The notes beneath the pieces are model-generated. The model searched no databases. It was not told where the DNA came from and saw nothing but the letters and a program-made list of their open reading frames with translations. Below are positions 1 through 9,472 of a stretch of 64,000 nt of DNA, piece by piece. This stretch comes from Pseudorhizobium banfieldiae (GTDB lineage: Bacteria > Pseudomonadota > Alphaproteobacteria > Rhizobiales > Rhizobiaceae), in contig NZ_FO082820.1 in NCBI RefSeq assembly GCF_000967425.1, positions 806,001-870,000 of the forward strand. Direction: 5' to 3'. The position numbers and the translations under genes were made by a program. Position 1 is the first letter of the stretch. Each line of letters begins with the position of its first letter.

Positions 1-638
1 TCGAGTGCAGGCTCTCCGAAGAAGTATTCCGCGCCCTGTTGCTCGAGCACCAGGAGAGCCCGCTGCAGCGAGCCCACCGAGGCCTTGGAGACGAAGCCGT
101 AGCGGGTGGAGATCTCCCCGGCGTGCTCACCCATGTAGTTGAGGAGCGCCTGCAGGTCCTTGAGATCGAGCAGTGCCATCCCGCCTTCGTCGGCGATCTT
201 GAAGGCGATGTTCAGCACGCCCTCCTGCGCCTCGGTGGCGTTCATCAGGCGAGCCAGAAGGAGCGGCCCCATTTCCGCGACCGTGCTGCGCACGCGATGC
301 CCCTTCTCCCCATAGAGGTCGAGAAAGATCACCGGCGAGGCGGCGAATTCGTAGTCGGAGAACTGGATCTGCTCGGCGCGCTTCAGGAGGAAGTCCTTCT
401 CCTCGCCGGCTGCGGCAATGCCGGAAAGGTCTCCCTTGATGTCGGAGCAGAATACCGGGACGCCGGCATTGGAGAAACTCTCGGCGAGGATCTGCAGCGT
501 CACCGTTTTGCCCGTTCCCGTCGCCCCGGTGATCAGGCCGTGCCGGTTGCCGAACTTCAGCTCCAGATATTCAGGGTTGTTGAAGGAGTCATCGGGATTC
601 CGGCTGCCGCCGAGAAACAGTTTTCCCTCTTCGATCAT
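1..638 (-). CDS. HerA-like ATPase, DUF853 family (partial)
   Basis: Reading leftward from the ATG at 638, the frame stays open to the window edge (212 codons), so the C-terminal part is missing. It begins MIEEGKLFLGG and carries a Walker A motif GATGTGKT near residues 38-45, followed by a segment with SDIKGDLSG. This is typical of the DUF853/YjgR family of HerA-type P-loop ATPases, thought to be DNA- or nucleoprotein-handling motors; the substrate is unknown. A reading frame on the other strand over the same bases has no recognisable protein. The gene is divergent from the YihY gene, with about 130 bp between starts. The family call is fairly safe; the cellular role is not. Confidence 0.85.
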   Translation of the reverse strand, partial: MIEEGKLFLGGSRNPDDSFNNPEYLELKFGNRHGLITGATGTGKTVTLQILAESFSNAGVPVFCSDIKGDLSGIAAAGEEKDFLLKRAEQIQFSDYEFAASPVIFLDLYGEKGHRVRSTVAEMGPLLLARLMNATEAQEGVLNIAFKIADEGGMALLDLKDLQALLNYMGEHAGEISTRYGFVSKASVGSLQRALLVLEQQGAEYFFGEPAL

Positions 639-769
639 GCAACTGGCGCTCCCTCGCAGCGTTACGGCTCAAAGGGTTATAGAGGCAGCCGAAGTGCCCG
701 GCAACGGTCGCGCCGGCTGGCTTCGGCCAGCCTTGATGTATAGGGAGCGACTAGATGCAGGAGGACGTG

Positions 770-1735
770 ATGGAGGCGGAGAGGCGTGAGCCGGGACGAG
801 GCCGCGAGGCCGAAACGCCCCAACAGATACCGGCCAAGGGCATGAAGGATGTCTTCTGGCGCCTCTATGCAGCCATCAACGAGGATCGCGTCATGCTGGT
901 GGCGGCGGGTGTGACCTACTACCTCCTGCTGGCGCTGTTCCCGGCCATGGCGGCACTGGTCTCGCTCTACGGCTTCTTTGCCAGCCCCAGCCAGATAGCC
1001 GAACGGATCCAGTTCCTGGGCGCCGTCATGCCGGCGGATGCGCTGAACATCTTCCTGGAACAGTTGCGTTCGCTCGCGTCTCAGGACAGCTCCTCCCTGA
1101 GCCTGGGCTTGATCGCGGGTCTCGGCATTGCCCTGTGGAGCACCAACAATGGGATGAAGGCGCTATTTCAGGCGATGAATGTTGCCTATGAGGAGGAGGA
1201 GAAGCGCAGCTTCCTGAAGCTCACCGGGATCTCGCTTCTGTTTACGCTCGGGACACTCATCCTGGTTGTTGTGCTGATTGTCGCGGTGGGTGTCGTGCCG
1301 GCGGTTCTTTCCTTCCTGTCCCTCGGCAGTTGGGCCGAGACGCTGATCAACACGCTCCGCTGGCCGGTCCTGCTTCTCATTATCATGGCCGGAATCACCT
1401 TGCTCTACCGCTACGGGCCAAGTCGCGAAGATGCTCGGCTTCGCTGGCTCAGCTGGGGCGTCATCTTTGCGACCGTGTCCTGGCTTCTCGCTGCCGTCGC
1501 CGTGTCCTTCTATCTGTCCAACTTTGCCGACTACAACGCCACCTACGGCACTCTGGGCGCCCTGATCGGCTTCATGGTATGGACATGGGTATCAGTGATT
1601 ATCCTGATCATCGGTGCGGAACTGAATGCCGAGCTCGAGCATCAGACGGCGCAGGATTCCACGACCGGGCCTGAACAGCCGATGGGCAAGAGAGGCGCCT
1701 ATATGGCTGACCACGTTGGCAAAGCCTCTTCCTGA
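770..1735 (+). CDS. YihY/BrkB-family inner membrane protein
   Basis: A 321-residue integral membrane protein with about six hydrophobic segments. It has the family hallmarks: an N-terminal amphipathic stretch, VTYYLLLALFPAMAALVS in the first segment, and YGTLGALIGFMVWTW with a following acidic GAELNAELE near the C terminus. The family was once called ribonuclease BN, but that assignment has been abandoned and the function is unknown. The ATG at 770 follows AGGAGG with 5-nt spacing; an in-frame ATG at 755 with AGGGAG upstream would add five residues and cannot be excluded. The C-terminal tail is polar and probably cytoplasmic. Confidence 0.88.
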   Translation: MEAERREPGRGREAETPQQIPAKGMKDVFWRLYAAINEDRVMLVAAGVTYYLLLALFPAMAALVSLYGFFASPSQIAERIQFLGAVMPADALNIFLEQLRSLASQDSSSLSLGLIAGLGIALWSTNNGMKALFQAMNVAYEEEEKRSFLKLTGISLLFTLGTLILVVVLIVAVGVVPAVLSFLSLGSWAETLINTLRWPVLLLIIMAGITLLYRYGPSREDARLRWLSWGVIFATVSWLLAAVAVSFYLSNFADYNATYGTLGALIGFMVWTWVSVIILIIGAELNAELEHQTAQDSTTGPEQPMGKRGAYMADHVGKASS

Positions 1736-1841
1736 TCGAGATCGGCTGATCGGCGCCGGGATCTGCGCAATTGGCTCTGGACGCCGAGCGAGGTTCCGTA
1801 TTACCTTGACGTCAACGTCAAACACTCGAGGAGAAAGACTG

Positions 1842-2231
1842 ATGAACGAACTCGTCACGCGCGTGGCCGACAATGTCGGCATCACTCCGGACACGGCCGA
1901 GAAGGCCGTCGGCATGATGCTCGGCTTTCTGCAGCGCGAAGCCGACGACGGCGCGGTCGCTCGGATGATCGAAGCCATTCCCGGTGCCCCGGAACTGGTC
2001 GCCAAGTTCAACGGCGAGGGGCAGGGCGGCGGTGGCCTGCTCGGCGGCCTGATGGCGAGCTTCGGCGGCGGAGTGATGGCGCTCGGCCAGCAGCTCATGG
2101 GCCTCGGCCTCGGCATGGGCGAGATCACCTCGCTTGCCAAGGAAACCATCAAGGTCGCCCGTGAACACGCGGGCGACGAGACGGTCGATACCGTGGTTGC
2201 CTCCGTCCCGGGCCTCAGCCAGTTCGTCTGA
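1842..2231 (+). CDS. small glycine-rich protein, DUF2267-like
   Basis: A 129-residue protein beginning MNELVTRVADNVGI. The first 50 residues look helical. A glycine-rich centre (GGGGLLGGLMASFGGGVM) and a helical C terminus ending VASVPGLSQFV follow. This pattern resembles short rhizobial proteins often annotated as DUF2267, but I am not certain of the family, and no catalytic motif is visible. GAGGAGAAAGACTG precedes the ATG and gives a good ribosome binding site. A strong bidirectional terminator separates it from the convergent aldo/keto reductase gene. The coding assignment is safe; the function is unknown. Confidence 0.72.
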   Translation: MNELVTRVADNVGITPDTAEKAVGMMLGFLQREADDGAVARMIEAIPGAPELVAKFNGEGQGGGGLLGGLMASFGGGVMALGQQLMGLGLGMGEITSLAKETIKVAREHAGDETVDTVVASVPGLSQFV

Positions 2232-2252
2232 TCCGATACTGCTTTCAAACGT

Positions 2253-2285
2253 AGAAAAGCCGCCGGCACCCCCGGCGGCTTTTCT
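2253..2285. terminator. bidirectional intrinsic terminator
   Basis: AGAAAAGCCGCCGG (2253-2266) and CCGGCGGCTTTTCT (2272-2285) form a perfect 14-bp stem with a 5-nt loop. A U-rich arm exists in both directions. It lies between two convergent genes and can end both transcripts. Confidence 0.88.
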
Positions 2286-2291
2286 CTTGGC

Positions 2292-3116
2292 TCAATCCCA
2301 TTCCGGCGCCAGATGGCCCGGGTTGACGATACGGCCGTCGGGGCGGGCGAGCTTGTGGATCTCTGCCATCTCGCCGTCGCCGAGGGCGAAGTCGAAGATG
2401 TCGAAATTCTCCCTGAGCCGGCTCTCCGTCGCGGTCTTCGACAGGGCAATCACGTCCTTCTGCTGTACGGCCCAGCGCAGAGCCACCTGGGCCGCCGTCT
2501 TGCCGTGCCGGGCGCCGATGTCGCGCAGCGCCGGGTCATGCGGCACCTTGCTGTCGGCCATTAGGTAATAGGCAGTGATCGACATCCCCGTCTTTCGAGC
2601 CTCGCCAATCACCTTGGTCTGGTCGAGATAGGGGTGGTACTCGATCTGGTTGGTGACGATGGGCGCGTCCGAGAGCCGGATCGCCTCGGCCATCAGCGCA
2701 GTCGAGAAGTTCGAAATACCGATATTCCTGACTTTGCCGGCCCGGCGCAGCTCGTTCAGTGCGCCGATCCGGTCGGTGAGCGGCATCTCGCTTTGCGGCC
2801 AGTGGAGGAGGAGAAGGTTCACATAGTCCGTCTTCAGCTTCGCGAGGCTTTCGTCCACGGAGGTAATGAAGGCGTCGTGCCCCACGCGGTCGACCCAGAC
2901 CTTCGTTGTCAGGAAGATGTCGGCGCGCGGAATGCCGGAAGAATGGAGCACATCGCCGACGGCCGCCTCGTTCTTGTAGATCTGCGCGGTGTCGACATGG
3001 CGGAAACCGATCCTCAAGGCTTCCGGCAGGATCCGGTGCACGTCCTCCTCCGGCATGCGGAAGGTCCCGAAGCCGAGGGCGGGGATGTTGGCGCCGTTTG
3101 CGCTCACTGAATGCAT
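2292..3116 (-). CDS. aldo/keto reductase (2,5-diketo-D-gluconate reductase type)
   Basis: A 274-residue NADPH-dependent oxidoreductase with a TIM-barrel fold. The catalytic tetrad can be read as Asp and Tyr in HVDTAQIYKNE, Lys in LTTKVWV and His in LLLHWPQ. VTNQIEYHPYL and ALRWAVQQ..IALSKTATESR are family signatures; the usual IP.S of the phosphate-binding loop reads IALSKT here. The short length without long loops fits the prokaryotic DkgA/DkgB-like group; substrate not determinable. The ATG at 3116 follows AAAGGAG with good spacing. A longer frame runs upstream to 3635, but its extra residues are low-complexity and match no family. Confidence 0.9.
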   Translation of the reverse strand: MHSVSANGANIPALGFGTFRMPEEDVHRILPEALRIGFRHVDTAQIYKNEAAVGDVLHSSGIPRADIFLTTKVWVDRVGHDAFITSVDESLAKLKTDYVNLLLLHWPQSEMPLTDRIGALNELRRAGKVRNIGISNFSTALMAEAIRLSDAPIVTNQIEYHPYLDQTKVIGEARKTGMSITAYYLMADSKVPHDPALRDIGARHGKTAAQVALRWAVQQKDVIALSKTATESRLRENFDIFDFALGDGEMAEIHKLARPDGRIVNPGHLAPEWD

Positions 3117-3379
3117 GGAAGTACTCCTTTGGTGCGCCCGTCGGACCCGGGCGGAAATGCGGCTCCTTCTACATGGGCCGCAGGCGGATCGCTTCAACTG
3201 CAGCCGTCCCTTCGAGGGGAGGGACATTTGGAGATTTTCCGACAGCAGGAAGGGGTATATAAACCGATTCAAATCATTGCCGGCAGGGCGACCCGCCTGC
3301 CCATTTCGAATATTGATAGGGACGGCGCCTGCAGTTTGCAGGGGATGCCAGTGGCATCGGATCCGTCGGAGAAAAGCCC

Positions 3380-3709
3380 ATGACGGAAACGCCATTTCAA
3401 CTGGTTGGAAGCCTGCGCGCGCAAGCCCATTCTTCCAATGCTCCTCCAGCTGCCGATGCGACCGCCGAGACCGACGCCCTGCGGGAGCGATGCGAGGCGC
3501 TCGAACGGGAGAATGCGGAACTGCGCCGGCAGGCCGCGCGGGGAGACGCCATGCTTCAGGCCGCCTCGTCCTTCCTTGAAGCCTATGGCCGCAAGTACAA
3601 GAATCTGGCCGGCGGCGGCATTCGCCCGACCGCAATCCTTCTCAACGAAGTGAAGGTGATGTGGGCGGTCCACAACGACTTTCGCACCTTGACCGAAAGC
3701 GAGTTCTGA
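3380..3709 (+). CDS. hypothetical protein with coiled coil
   Basis: A 109-residue protein that I do not recognise. Residues 30-52 (TDALRERCEALERENAELRR) have clear heptad spacing and should form a coiled coil. The rest contains a short segment ending RPTAILLNEVKVMWAVHNDFRTLTESEF with no known motif. GGAG sits upstream of the ATG at 3380. It faces the ExoD-type gene and ends 18 bp from it. It is short and without homology evidence available here, but the start context and the conserved-looking C terminus favour a real gene. Confidence 0.6.
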   Translation: MTETPFQLVGSLRAQAHSSNAPPAADATAETDALRERCEALERENAELRRQAARGDAMLQAASSFLEAYGRKYKNLAGGGIRPTAILLNEVKVMWAVHNDFRTLTESEF

Positions 3710-3727
3710 ACCGGTGACACTCCGGCC

Positions 3728-4363
3728 TTAGAGAACCAGCCTGTAGAGCATGTAGATGGTTCCGCCCGCAAGGATTGCGGCCAGGAAGGCCAGCAGGCCG
3801 TCGCGCACCATGAGGGCGAGGCCGAACAGGCCGATCGCGCCCATCGGCAAGGTGCTGCCGAAGGGAATGAGTTCCAGCGGCGGGACTGCGGCGGCAAGCA
3901 GCAGGCATGCCGCTGCAATGACCTGAATGGCAGGAGGCCGGGTAATCCAGCGCAGGCGCGGCTTCAGCACCTTGTCGATCCACCGCGCAGGCGGCCGCAG
4001 GAAGTTCAGCCCGTCCTTCAGCTTGTCTCCCGGCATCTTGCGGTTCTCCACAAAGTCCGGCAGCCAGAGGTGCTTCATCCCAAAGGCGATCTGCAGCGAG
4101 AACAGGCTGACAATAGCGGCTAGCGCCGTCGGCACACCGGGGATCCCGCCGACGGGGCTGAGTTCGATCAGCGAGGGGATGACCAGGAACGGGCCGAAGC
4201 TGCGTTCGCCGATCTCCTCGCGGATCTGGTGGACGGACACCTTGTCATGCCGTTTTCCCAGGTGGCTGAGGCTCTGCACCAGATGTGAGAGACCTTCGCC
4301 GGCCTGACCGCCTCCGCTGGTCGGACCCGCATCGACTTGGTCGGTTGTCGAGCGCGTAGTCAT
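3728..4363 (-). CDS. ExoD-family exopolysaccharide synthesis membrane protein
   Basis: A 211-residue protein of the ExoD family. After a polar N terminus comes LSHLVQSLSHLGKRHDKVSVHQI and then EEIGERSFGPFLVIPSLIELSPVGGIPGVPT, the signature of the family. Four hydrophobic segments follow. ExoD of Sinorhizobium was linked to exopolysaccharide production and alkali tolerance; the biochemical function is unknown. The ATG overlaps the stop of the upstream phospholipase-type gene in an ATGA arrangement (4360-4363), so the two are translationally coupled. GGAGG lies just before the start. Confidence 0.88.
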   Translation of the reverse strand: MTTRSTTDQVDAGPTSGGGQAGEGLSHLVQSLSHLGKRHDKVSVHQIREEIGERSFGPFLVIPSLIELSPVGGIPGVPTALAAIVSLFSLQIAFGMKHLWLPDFVENRKMPGDKLKDGLNFLRPPARWIDKVLKPRLRWITRPPAIQVIAAACLLLAAAVPPLELIPFGSTLPMGAIGLFGLALMVRDGLLAFLAAILAGGTIYMLYRLVL

Positions 4364-5847
4364 CTCGCCTCCGAATGCTCGGCATGCAGGAGGGCGGTGC
4401 GCGGAAATTTTCGGCGCAGGAGCTTCGGCGTCCGATAGCGCAGACCCGCCGGCCGTTCCGGATCGGCAAGGTCGGATTCGGCCATCAGCTCCTCGTCGGG
4501 CGTCAGCTCCCGCATCGGGATTGGCCGAAGACCGCGCCCGCTCTCCCGGTTCAGTATTTCGATGGCCCGGATCAATGAGCCGTCTGCACGTTGCAGGCCT
4601 GCCTCCACCTCTTCGATCGGGCGCCCGAGATGTTCGGCCAGTAGCGCGTTCCGCTCCTCCAGAATCGCAGCGTGAAGATCCGGCTGGTCTTCGCCGGCCT
4701 CGAGGATCAGGTCGCATTCCGTATCGTACCCCATGGACCGGTTGTTGAGGTTGGCAGAGCCGATCTTCAGAATCCGGTTGTCGGCGATCATCAGCTTCGC
4801 ATGCACATAGATCGGTGTGCCGGCGGCGTTGACTGGATGGTAGATGCGGAACCTGTCGTGGATATCCGCCTCGTGGACCAGTTTCATCAACCGCACTCTC
4901 GCTGAATCCATCGCCTTCGCTTCCAGCCAGCCGTCCGCTCCTTTGGGGTTGATGAGAACCACTTCCGGACCGTCCGGCTCCCTCAGCCGCTTTGCGATCG
5001 CCTCTGCGATGCGGCGGGACGCGAAGTACTGGCTTTCGATGTAGAGGGTTTTGCGGGCCGCGGCGATGATGGCGAGCTTGGCAGTCTCGATCTCGACCAC
5101 CTGTTTGCGCTCCCCATATTCCGGTGCCGTGCGGGCGATCCCGACGTCGACCTCCCGGTACTCCACGGGCAGATCGTCCGGCCAGGGGTCCCAAGATTGA
5201 TCGGGGTTCTCCGGCTTCGGCAGTTCCTCGCCCGTGGCGAGCTGCCAGCGCTGCCGTGCAAGATCCGCCAGCGCTGCAGCGGCGGGGCCGGAACAGCAGC
5301 TCGTCGCGTCGTGCCAGGGATCTTCGGCAAACCCGAAGGGGGAGCGTCGCGCCGGGTCCTTCTCCTTGTGGTCCCTGGTATCCCACCGCCCGATCGTCAT
5401 GTCGATACCGCCGCAGAAGGCCACCTTGTCGTCGACGACGAGAAGCTTCATGTGGTGCGCCGACAAGGCCGGATGCGCGCCATCCAGTTTCAGATGGATG
5501 CGGCTGTTGAACAGCCAGCGCAGGATGTAGAAGGGGGTCTCGCCACGGGTCAGGGAGGCGATCAGGCCCACATCCCATTTGAGGATGCGGATGTCGATCT
5601 CCTCGTTCCGGCGCGCCAGTGAATTGAGGAAGCGGCCGAGCTTGTCCGGCCTTTGTGCCTCCGGATTGCCCGGCTCCAGCCGGATGCGCGTATCGAAGTC
5701 CCAGCCGATCAGGTAGATCGACCGCTTCGCCTTCAACATCGCCTGCTTGGCATACCGGAAGAAATCGGCCGCATCGACGATAACCGAGAAACGGTCGGCC
5801 CGCGCCACGCGCCAGCAGCTTTCGCCCTCCGCCAAAATCGACGCCAT
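4360..5847 (-). CDS. phospholipase D-type enzyme (cardiolipin synthase-like)
   Basis: A 495-residue protein with two HKD motifs: HHMKLLVVDDKVAFCGGID (around residue 140) and YVHAKLMIADNRILKIGSAN (around 350), the latter followed by NNRSM. Two such motifs make one active site in the phospholipase D superfamily, which transfers phosphatidyl groups through a phosphohistidine. No N-terminal membrane helices are visible, so it resembles the soluble PLD group more than classical ClsA. The upstream extension to 5901 would need a GTG start; the ATG at 5847 is preferred. It forms an operon with the ExoD gene downstream. Confidence 0.85.
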   Translation of the reverse strand: MASILAEGESCWRVARADRFSVIVDAADFFRYAKQAMLKAKRSIYLIGWDFDTRIRLEPGNPEAQRPDKLGRFLNSLARRNEEIDIRILKWDVGLIASLTRGETPFYILRWLFNSRIHLKLDGAHPALSAHHMKLLVVDDKVAFCGGIDMTIGRWDTRDHKEKDPARRSPFGFAEDPWHDATSCCSGPAAAALADLARQRWQLATGEELPKPENPDQSWDPWPDDLPVEYREVDVGIARTAPEYGERKQVVEIETAKLAIIAAARKTLYIESQYFASRRIAEAIAKRLREPDGPEVVLINPKGADGWLEAKAMDSARVRLMKLVHEADIHDRFRIYHPVNAAGTPIYVHAKLMIADNRILKIGSANLNNRSMGYDTECDLILEAGEDQPDLHAAILEERNALLAEHLGRPIEEVEAGLQRADGSLIRAIEILNRESGRGLRPIPMRELTPDEELMAESDLADPERPAGLRYRTPKLLRRKFPRTALLHAEHSEAR

Positions 5848-5960
5848 CTCTTGCCTTGCCCCACTGTCAGTTTCTGCCTGGAGGCGCCGATCAGGCGGCA
5901 CCGGTTCTGGAACGATTCAGGCCGGACGCGGTTCCGTCAGCGACGAAGAAGGGACGATCC

Positions 5961-6113
5961 ATGCAATTCGCGTTGCCGGTGATTTTTCTGCTGCTGATCA
6001 TGGCGGTATTGAGCACGATGCTCGCAAGTGCGCCGGAATCCGGGCCTACCCGTGACATGCTGACGACCTCGGCGATTTCGCGAACGCAGGATGCCGGGCC
6101 GTCCCCTCCCTGA
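5961..6113 (+). CDS. small single-pass membrane protein
   Basis: A 50-residue reading frame: MQFALPVIFLLLIMAVLS forms one membrane helix or signal anchor, then a polar tail ending DAGPSPP. GAAGGGACGATCC precedes the ATG. I recognise no family. It sits in a 400-bp stretch together with a second small membrane protein at 6247 of nearly the same size and layout. Coding potential is plausible but unproven. Confidence 0.4.
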   Translation: MQFALPVIFLLLIMAVLSTMLASAPESGPTRDMLTTSAISRTQDAGPSPP

Positions 6114-6246
6114 CGGGGGCAGCGACACGACCGGGGACAACGTCTGGTGCTGCCTTGAGCAGGTCGCATTCCTGGCGTTTCTGTAAAGCCCCGTCTCCGA
6201 GAGATGGGTCTGTGGATATGTCTTGCGTTCCATCCCGGAGTTTCCC

Positions 6247-6405
6247 ATGCGTCTGCCCTTCCTGTTCTTCATGCTCTTTCTGCTCGGCTGCATCCTGAGC
6301 ATCGTGCTGCTTGACCGGTTCGGATCCGTGCGCATGCAGGACAGCCTGATCGAAGCCGTTCGGCCGGATCGCAATCCCCTGCTTCCACCGCCGAGCCGCT
6401 CCTGA
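6247..6405 (+). CDS. small single-pass membrane protein
   Basis: A 52-residue reading frame starting MRLPFLFFMLFLLGCILSIV, one hydrophobic helix, followed by a basic and proline-rich tail (PLLPPPSRS). A Cys in LLGC could suggest a lipobox, but the context LLGCIL lacks the usual downstream small polar residues. GGAG at 6237-6240 is six nucleotides before the ATG, a good ribosome binding site. Family unknown. A longer version from 6223 lacks such a site. Confidence 0.45.
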   Translation: MRLPFLFFMLFLLGCILSIVLLDRFGSVRMQDSLIEAVRPDRNPLLPPPSRS

Positions 6406-6597
6406 CGGCCGTCGCCCCTTCGCATGATATTTTGTGATCGACCCATTCCGGATCCTGCTGGATTCTGGAAAAGGTCGAATGAAATCAATGCTGCGTCTTG
6501 AAAGCAGGCGGACCGGAGAGGCCCGCCCGCGGCAAGATTTATCTTGACCTCGCCGGTTGTCGGGGCCTTCACTCCCGCCAAACGCAAGGAGACGACG

Positions 6598-7476
6598 ATG
6601 CCCGTGAACACCGCACCCCGCACCGCAACCTGGACCTATGTCGAAGGCCAGTGGCTGGAAGGCAATCCGCCGCTCATCGGCCCGACCTCCCATGCGATGT
6701 GGCTGGGTTCCACGGTGTTTGACGGCGCGCGCTGGTTTGACGGCCTGTCGCCCGACCTCGACCTGCACTGCCAGCGCGTCAACCGCTCCGCCACCAACAT
6801 GGGCCTGAAGCCCACCATGGAAGCGGGCGAGATCGAGCGGCTGGCGCTGGAAGGCGTGAAGAAGTTCGACGGCAAGACGGCGATCTACATCAAGCCCATG
6901 TACTGGGCCGAGCACGGCACGTCCTTCAGCGTCGTGGCGCCCGACCCGGAATCGACCCGCTTCGCGCTCTGCCTCTTCGAGGCGCCGATGCATGCGGCGA
7001 AGCCCTCCTCGCTCACCGTCTCGCCCTATCGCCGCCCCAACCCGGAAGTGGCGATGACGGCTGCCAAGACCGGCAGCCTCTATCCCAACAGCGGCCGCAT
7101 GATCATCGAGGCCCGCTCGCGCGGCTTCGACAATGCGCTGGCCCGCGACATGAACGGCAATGTCGCCGAAACGGCCTCCTCCAACATCTTCATGGTCAAG
7201 GACGGCGTGGTGATGACGCCGGTCGCCAACGGCACCTTCCTCTCCGGCATCACCCGCGCCCGCGTCATCGGCCTCCTGCGCGAGGCGGGCTACGACGTCC
7301 GCGAAGTGACCCTGACGGTCGAGGATTTCCGCAATGCCGACGAGATCTTCACCTCCGGCAACTATTCCAAGATCGTGCCGGTGACGAAGCTCGACGACCG
7401 CGACCTCCAGGAAGGCCCCGTCGCCCGCAAGGCGCTCGACCTCTACATGGACTGGGCCCGCACCACGGCTGCCTGA
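6598..7476 (+). CDS. branched-chain/D-amino acid aminotransferase, PLP class IV
   Basis: A 292-residue fold-type IV pyridoxal phosphate enzyme. Lys157 in MTAAKTGSLYPNSGR is the expected Schiff-base lysine; NVAETASSNIFMVKDG and NGTFLSGITRARVI supply the cofactor phosphate-binding loop and dimer contacts. The N-terminal MWLGSTVFDGARWFDG also matches. The chemistry is amino group transfer to 2-oxo acids. I cannot separate branched-chain (IlvE-type) from D-amino acid or aminodeoxychorismate lyase activity by sequence alone, though rhizobial genes of this length are usually named branched-chain aminotransferase. AAGGAG precedes the ATG. Confidence 0.85.
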   Translation: MPVNTAPRTATWTYVEGQWLEGNPPLIGPTSHAMWLGSTVFDGARWFDGLSPDLDLHCQRVNRSATNMGLKPTMEAGEIERLALEGVKKFDGKTAIYIKPMYWAEHGTSFSVVAPDPESTRFALCLFEAPMHAAKPSSLTVSPYRRPNPEVAMTAAKTGSLYPNSGRMIIEARSRGFDNALARDMNGNVAETASSNIFMVKDGVVMTPVANGTFLSGITRARVIGLLREAGYDVREVTLTVEDFRNADEIFTSGNYSKIVPVTKLDDRDLQEGPVARKALDLYMDWARTTAA

Positions 7477-7495
7477 GCCTCATCCCGTCTTGCGT

Positions 7496-7543
7496 CTCGT
7501 CCCCACGGCATTAAGAATGCGCCCGAACAGGGCAGGGGACGAG
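7496..7543 (+). promoter_or_regulatory. inverted repeat over the ribosome binding site of the RM gene
   Basis: CTCGTCCCC (7496-7504) and GGGGACGAG (7535-7543) are perfect complements separated by 30 nt. The right arm is also the only plausible ribosome binding site for the GTG at 7545, so the stem could hide it in the mRNA. The repeat is seen directly; any control role is inference. Confidence 0.4.
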
Positions 7544-9464
7544 AGTGCAGGCCAAGGTTGAAGCGTTCATCACCCGCTGGCAGGGGCAGGAAGGCGGGCA
7601 GGAGAGGGCGAATTATGCGCTCTTCCTGACGGAACTGACCGACCTGCTCGGCCTCCCCCATCCCGATCCCGCCTCCGCCACCACCGAAGGCAACGATTAC
7701 GTTTTCGAGCGCGTCGTAAAGGAGGTCGCCCGCGACGGCTCCACATCATACAAGCGCATCGATCTCTACAAGAAGGACTGCTTCGTTCTCGAAGCCAAGC
7801 AGAGCCGCCTTGCGGGCGAGAAGCAGATTGCCGATGCGCCGCAGCTGCCGGGCATGGAATCCTCGCCCCGCGGGCGCCGCGCCAGCGCCAACCGCTCCTG
7901 GGACGTGCTGATGATGAACGCGCGCGCTCAGGCCGAAAACTATGTCCGCCTGCTGCCCGCCTCCCACGAGCCGCCGCCCTTCGTGCTCGTCTGCGATGTC
8001 GGCCACGCGATCGAGGTCTATGCCAATTTCCGCCGCGACGGGAAGGCCTATGACCAGTTCCCGGACCGCCGCTCCTTCCGCATCTATCTGGAGGACCTGC
8101 GCGACGAGAAGGTCCGCCACCGGCTGAAGGCGATCTGGACCGATCCGGTCTCGCTCGATCCCTCCCGCCATGCCGCAAAGGTGACGCGCGAGATCGCCGC
8201 GCGCATCGCCAAGGTCAGCCAGGCGCTGGAGAAATCCGGCTACCCGACGGAAGAGGTGGCCATGTTCCTCATGCGCATGCTCTTCACCATGTTTGCCGAG
8301 GATGTGGAGCTCCTGCCGAAGGACTGCTTCAAGGAACTCCTGAAGGATTGTGCGGAAAAGCCCGAAATCTTCCCCGGCATGATGGAAGACCTGTGGCGCG
8401 CCATGGATGAGGGTGGCTTCACCGCGACGATCCGCGAGAAGGTGAAGAGGTTCAACGGCGAGTTCTTCAAGAACCGCCGGGCGCTGAAGCTTGCCAGGGA
8501 AGAGATCGGCGAGCTTCTGGCCGCCGCCAACCATGACTGGAAGGATGTCGAGCCGGCGATCTTCGGCACCTTCCTGGAACAGGCGCTCGATCCTGCCGAC
8601 CGCCGCAAGCTCGGCGCCCATTACACGCCGCGCGCCTATGTCGAGCGGCTGGTCATCGCCACCGTCATCGATCCGCTGCGTGCCGAGTGGGATGCCGCCC
8701 GCTCCACCGCCGACCGGCAGAAATCGGAAGGCAAGGCGGAAGCGGCGATCCGCACCGTGCGCGCCTTCCACGAAAAACTCTGCGAAACCCGCGTGCTCGA
8801 CCCGGCCTGCGGCACCGGCAACTTCCTCTATGTCTCGCTGGAACTGATGAAGCGGCTGGAAGGCGAGGTGCTGGAAGCGCTCGTCAATCTCGGCGGGCAG
8901 GAAGGACTGGCGCTCGAAAGCCACACGGTGGACCCCCACCAGTTCTTAGGCATCGAAGTTAATCCGCGCGCCGCGGCCATCGCCGAACTCGTGCTCTGGA
9001 TCGGCCACCTGCAATGGCATTTCCGCAACCGGGGCGTCGCCCCCTCCGAGCCGATCCTGAAGGCGTTCAAAAACATCCAGAACATGGATGCGGTCTTGAA
9101 ATGGGATGGCTATCCCGTGCCGAAGGTCGTGGACGGGGTGGAAACTTATCCCAACCCGCGCCGCCCGGACTGGCCGAAGGCGGATTACATCGTCGGCAAC
9201 CCTCCCTTTGTCTCTAACCGTAAAATGCGTTCGCTTCTTGGAGACGGCTATGTCGATGCGTTGAAACTCGCGTATCCAGAGTTCAACTAAGCTGCGGACT
9301 TCGTAGTCTTCTTCTGGATACTCGCATTGAGCAAGAGGGCTAATCCTACCCAAGTAGGATTCGTATCAACTGCTCGATTGCGAATGCAGCAGAACAGGAA
9401 GGTTTTCTCTGGAGCGCTTGGGAAAAAATGGCAAATCAAGTTCGCCATCCCTGACCATGATTGG

Positions 9465-9472
9465 CCTCAGGA
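9465..9472. repeat. left target-site duplication
   Basis: CCTCAGGA immediately left of the element; the same eight bases occur at 10890-10897. Joining across them restores the codons for W-P-Q-E-A-D in frame. Confidence 0.88.

Noticed and set aside
39-743. Plus-strand frame at the left edge
   Set aside because: The minus strand carries a Walker A ATPase over the same bases.
3117-3635. N-terminal extension of the aldo/keto reductase
   Set aside because: Low-complexity residues without homology; a good ribosome site stands directly before the ATG at 3116.
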